14,247 nt of DNA from Spirochaetota bacterium (GTDB lineage Bacteria > Spirochaetota > Spirochaetia > DSM-27196 > PWMO01), in contig JAAAOH010000009.1 of NCBI GenBank assembly GCA_009908925.1, forward strand, positions 1 to 14,247, given 5' to 3'. The notes under the pieces were generated by a model, which ran no database searches, was not told the origin of the DNA, and was given only the letters and a program-made list of their open reading frames with translations. Each line of letters starts with the position of its first letter. The stretch's first letter is position 1. This document shows positions 12,911 to 14,247 of this stretch, piece by piece. A program made the translations under genes and the position numbers.

Positions 12911-14128
12911 TTACTCGCTGTCGCGCTCAGTGTCGTCAGGCTCCGCGTCGTCGGTTCTCGGCTTCAGCAGTCGTGCCCGGGTGAGCCCCAGCTTTCCGAA
13001 TCGCGAATTGACGTCGAGGGCGGCCTGTTCCACGCGTCGACGGCGATCGTCGTGGCCCTCGAAGAGCTCGCCCTGCAGTACCTCGTCCTTTGCTTCTACC
13101 TGCGCCACGCCGACGCCGAGAAGTCGTATTTCGCGGGCACCGTCCCACTTCTCCTCGAGCATGGCAAGCACCCGTCGGTAAAGCGACTCCGTGGAAGCCA
13201 CCGGCTCGCTGATCGTGCGGCGCACCGTGGTGGTCGTGAAATCCGAGAATCGGAGCTTGAGCGTCACTGTCCGCGAGACCAGTCCGTGGCGGAGCAGTCG
13301 AAACACCACGCCGTGGCAGAGCTCGAGAATGGTGCTCTCGATGACGTCCCTCTCGCGCACATCGTGGGCGAAGGTAGTCTCGTTCGAGACCGAGTGGGAT
13401 TGTGCCTCGCCGGAGTATATACCCGGATCGATGCCCCGGCTCACCGCGTGGAGGTAATCTCCGGCCGCCTTCCCGAAGAGCCGGTAGAGCTCGGGCGGCT
13501 CTTTCTCGCGCAGATCGGCGACCGTGTGCATCCCGAAATCGTTCAGCCGGCGCAGCGTTTTCCCGCCGACGCCCCAGAGATCCTTCAGCGCGAGCCCGGC
13601 CACGAAGTCGGCCTCCTCACCGGGGTGCACCTCGTGCAGGCCGTCCGGTTTGCTCCACGCTGAGGCGAGTTTCGCGATGTAGCGGCTCGGACCGACTCCC
13701 ACCGAAATCACGAGACCGAGCGAGCTCCGCACGTCGGCCTTGAGGCGGGCCGCGGTTTCGGCGGGTCGTCCGAACAGCCTCTCGGTGCCTGTCATATTGA
13801 GAAAGGCCTCGTCTACCGAGATCTGCTGCAACTCCGGTGAGTAGCGCTCGAAGACCGCCATCACCTCCTGAGACATCTCCTGATAACGCGCCATCCGCAC
13901 GGGGCGAAAGGCTGCGTGCGGGCAGCGTCGGGCTGCCTCGGAAATCGGCATTGCGGAGTGGACGCCGTAGGCGCGCGCCTCGTAGGAGCAGGCGGCAACC
14001 ACGCCGCGTTGTCCCGGGCTTGCGCCGACAATTACCGGCGTGCCGAGGAGCTCCGGGTTATCGAGCTGCTCGACCGAAGCGTAGAACGCATCGAGGTCGA
14101 CGTGGAAGAAGACCGGCGTGCGAGTCAT
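12911..14128 (-). CDS. dinB: DNA polymerase IV (Y-family translesion polymerase)
   Basis: Low-fidelity polymerase that bypasses damaged bases, 405 residues. Catalytic metal ligands are present: D11 in HVDLDAFYASVE and D106/E107 in ISVDEAFLN. Tyr16 sits at the steric-gate position that excludes ribonucleotides (F13 in E. coli DinB). YEARAYGVHSAM (49-60) and VGVGPSRYIAKLAS (143-156) are the usual finger and palm motifs. The thumb HhH is GVGGKTLRRLNDFG (186-199), and the little-finger domain follows from about 240. A clamp-binding peptide QGELF lies at 352-356, but it is not C-terminal: about 49 further residues follow, with a basic patch (DRRRRVEQ) and an acidic end. The start ATG overlaps the stop of the upstream minus-strand gene in an ATGA arrangement, so translation is probably coupled; no clear Shine-Dalgarno sequence is visible. 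Confidence 0.95.
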   Translation of the reverse strand: MTRTPVFFHVDLDAFYASVEQLDNPELLGTPVIVGASPGQRGVVAACSYEARAYGVHSAMPISEAARRCPHAAFRPVRMARYQEMSQEVMAVFERYSPELQQISVDEAFLNMTGTERLFGRPAETAARLKADVRSSLGLVISVGVGPSRYIAKLASAWSKPDGLHEVHPGEEADFVAGLALKDLWGVGGKTLRRLNDFGMHTVADLREKEPPELYRLFGKAAGDYLHAVSRGIDPGIYSGEAQSHSVSNETTFAHDVRERDVIESTILELCHGVVFRLLRHGLVSRTVTLKLRFSDFTTTTVRRTISEPVASTESLYRRVLAMLEEKWDGAREIRLLGVGVAQVEAKDEVLQGELFEGHDDRRRRVEQAALDVNSRFGKLGLTRARLLKPRTDDAEPDDTERDSE

Positions 14129-14247
14129 GGGCTCAACGATTGCAGCACACGTGTGCGGGTGCGAAGCCGGAAGCGCGGCTCGGTGCTTTCAATGGGGAAC
14201 GCCGTCTCGCGCGATACGAGCTCGAGGTCGATCCTTGTCGGCAACTC
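14125..14247 (-). CDS. C-terminal end of an unidentified gene upstream of dinB (partial)
   Basis: On the minus strand a stop-free frame runs from the window edge to TGA at 14127-14125 and encodes the last 40 residues of a protein that begins outside the window. The stop shares bases with the dinB start (ATGA), a typical operon junction that argues for a real gene. The piece alternates hydrophobic and charged residues (RIDLELVSRETAFPIES), suggesting beta strands, and then has an Arg-rich segment (RFRLRTRTRVLQSLSP). I do not recognise the family. It most likely shares a transcript with dinB. Confidence 0.6.
   Translation of the reverse strand, partial: ELPTRIDLELVSRETAFPIESTEPRFRLRTRTRVLQSLSP
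14145..14156. repeat. 12-bp perfect palindrome upstream of dinB
   Basis: GCACACGTGTGC is perfectly self-complementary and ends 17 nt before the dinB start codon. It does not match the LexA boxes known to me. It also lies inside the coding end of the upstream gene, where it encodes part of RTRV, so it may be incidental. Confidence 0.35.

Overview
The window is GC-rich, gene-dense bacterial chromosome with ten complete or nearly complete protein genes and one partial gene at each edge. Codon use is strongly GC-biased. Gene content (an LL-diaminopimelate aminotransferase, a cysteine-free adenine glycosylase, a cyclic-nucleotide/K+ channel module, cytosolic two-component proteins) would suit a high-GC member of the Spirochaetota. 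That placement is an inference; no rRNA is present, and deltaproteobacterial-type lineages are not excluded. I see no tRNA, rRNA, CRISPR array, insertion sequence, phage gene or integration scar, and no gap over 300 bases.

Layout. (1) 1-1497, plus strand: the C-terminal part of tryptophanyl-tRNA synthetase (trpS), then a MutY-like adenine glycosylase. (2) 3442-1586, minus strand: a 618-residue phosphohexomutase. It has a sigma70-like promoter so close to the start codon that the mRNA may be leaderless. (3) 3575-8977, plus strand: a compact four-gene set with a clear promoter. It holds a double-receiver response regulator with a STAS-like middle domain, a cytosolic PAS/histidine kinase/two-receiver/HPt hybrid kinase, an MthK-like two-helix potassium channel with RCK domains, and a small stand-alone cyclic-nucleotide-binding protein. 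Gaps are 8 nt, 3 nt and a 14-nt overlap. (4) 11339-9008, minus strand: dapL and a GT4-type glycosyltransferase. (5) 11440-12820, plus strand: a GAF protein related to free methionine-(R)-sulfoxide reductase and an exported TPR-like protein. (6) 14247-12911, minus strand: the tail of an unidentified gene whose stop overlaps the start of dinB, encoding DNA polymerase IV.

How the parts may work together. The region 3575-8977 is the most interesting. A soluble phosphorelay without any DNA-binding output domain is co-encoded with a K+ channel and a cyclic-nucleotide-binding protein. The simplest hypothesis is that redox, ligand or phosphorylation signals and a cyclic nucleotide converge on K+ conductance rather than on transcription. 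An inverted repeat sits between the -35 and -10 elements of its promoter. The other genes are housekeeping: translation, base-excision repair, sugar phosphate metabolism, lysine/peptidoglycan precursor synthesis and translesion synthesis. Several transcription-unit ends carry perfect GC-rich hairpins with no U tract.
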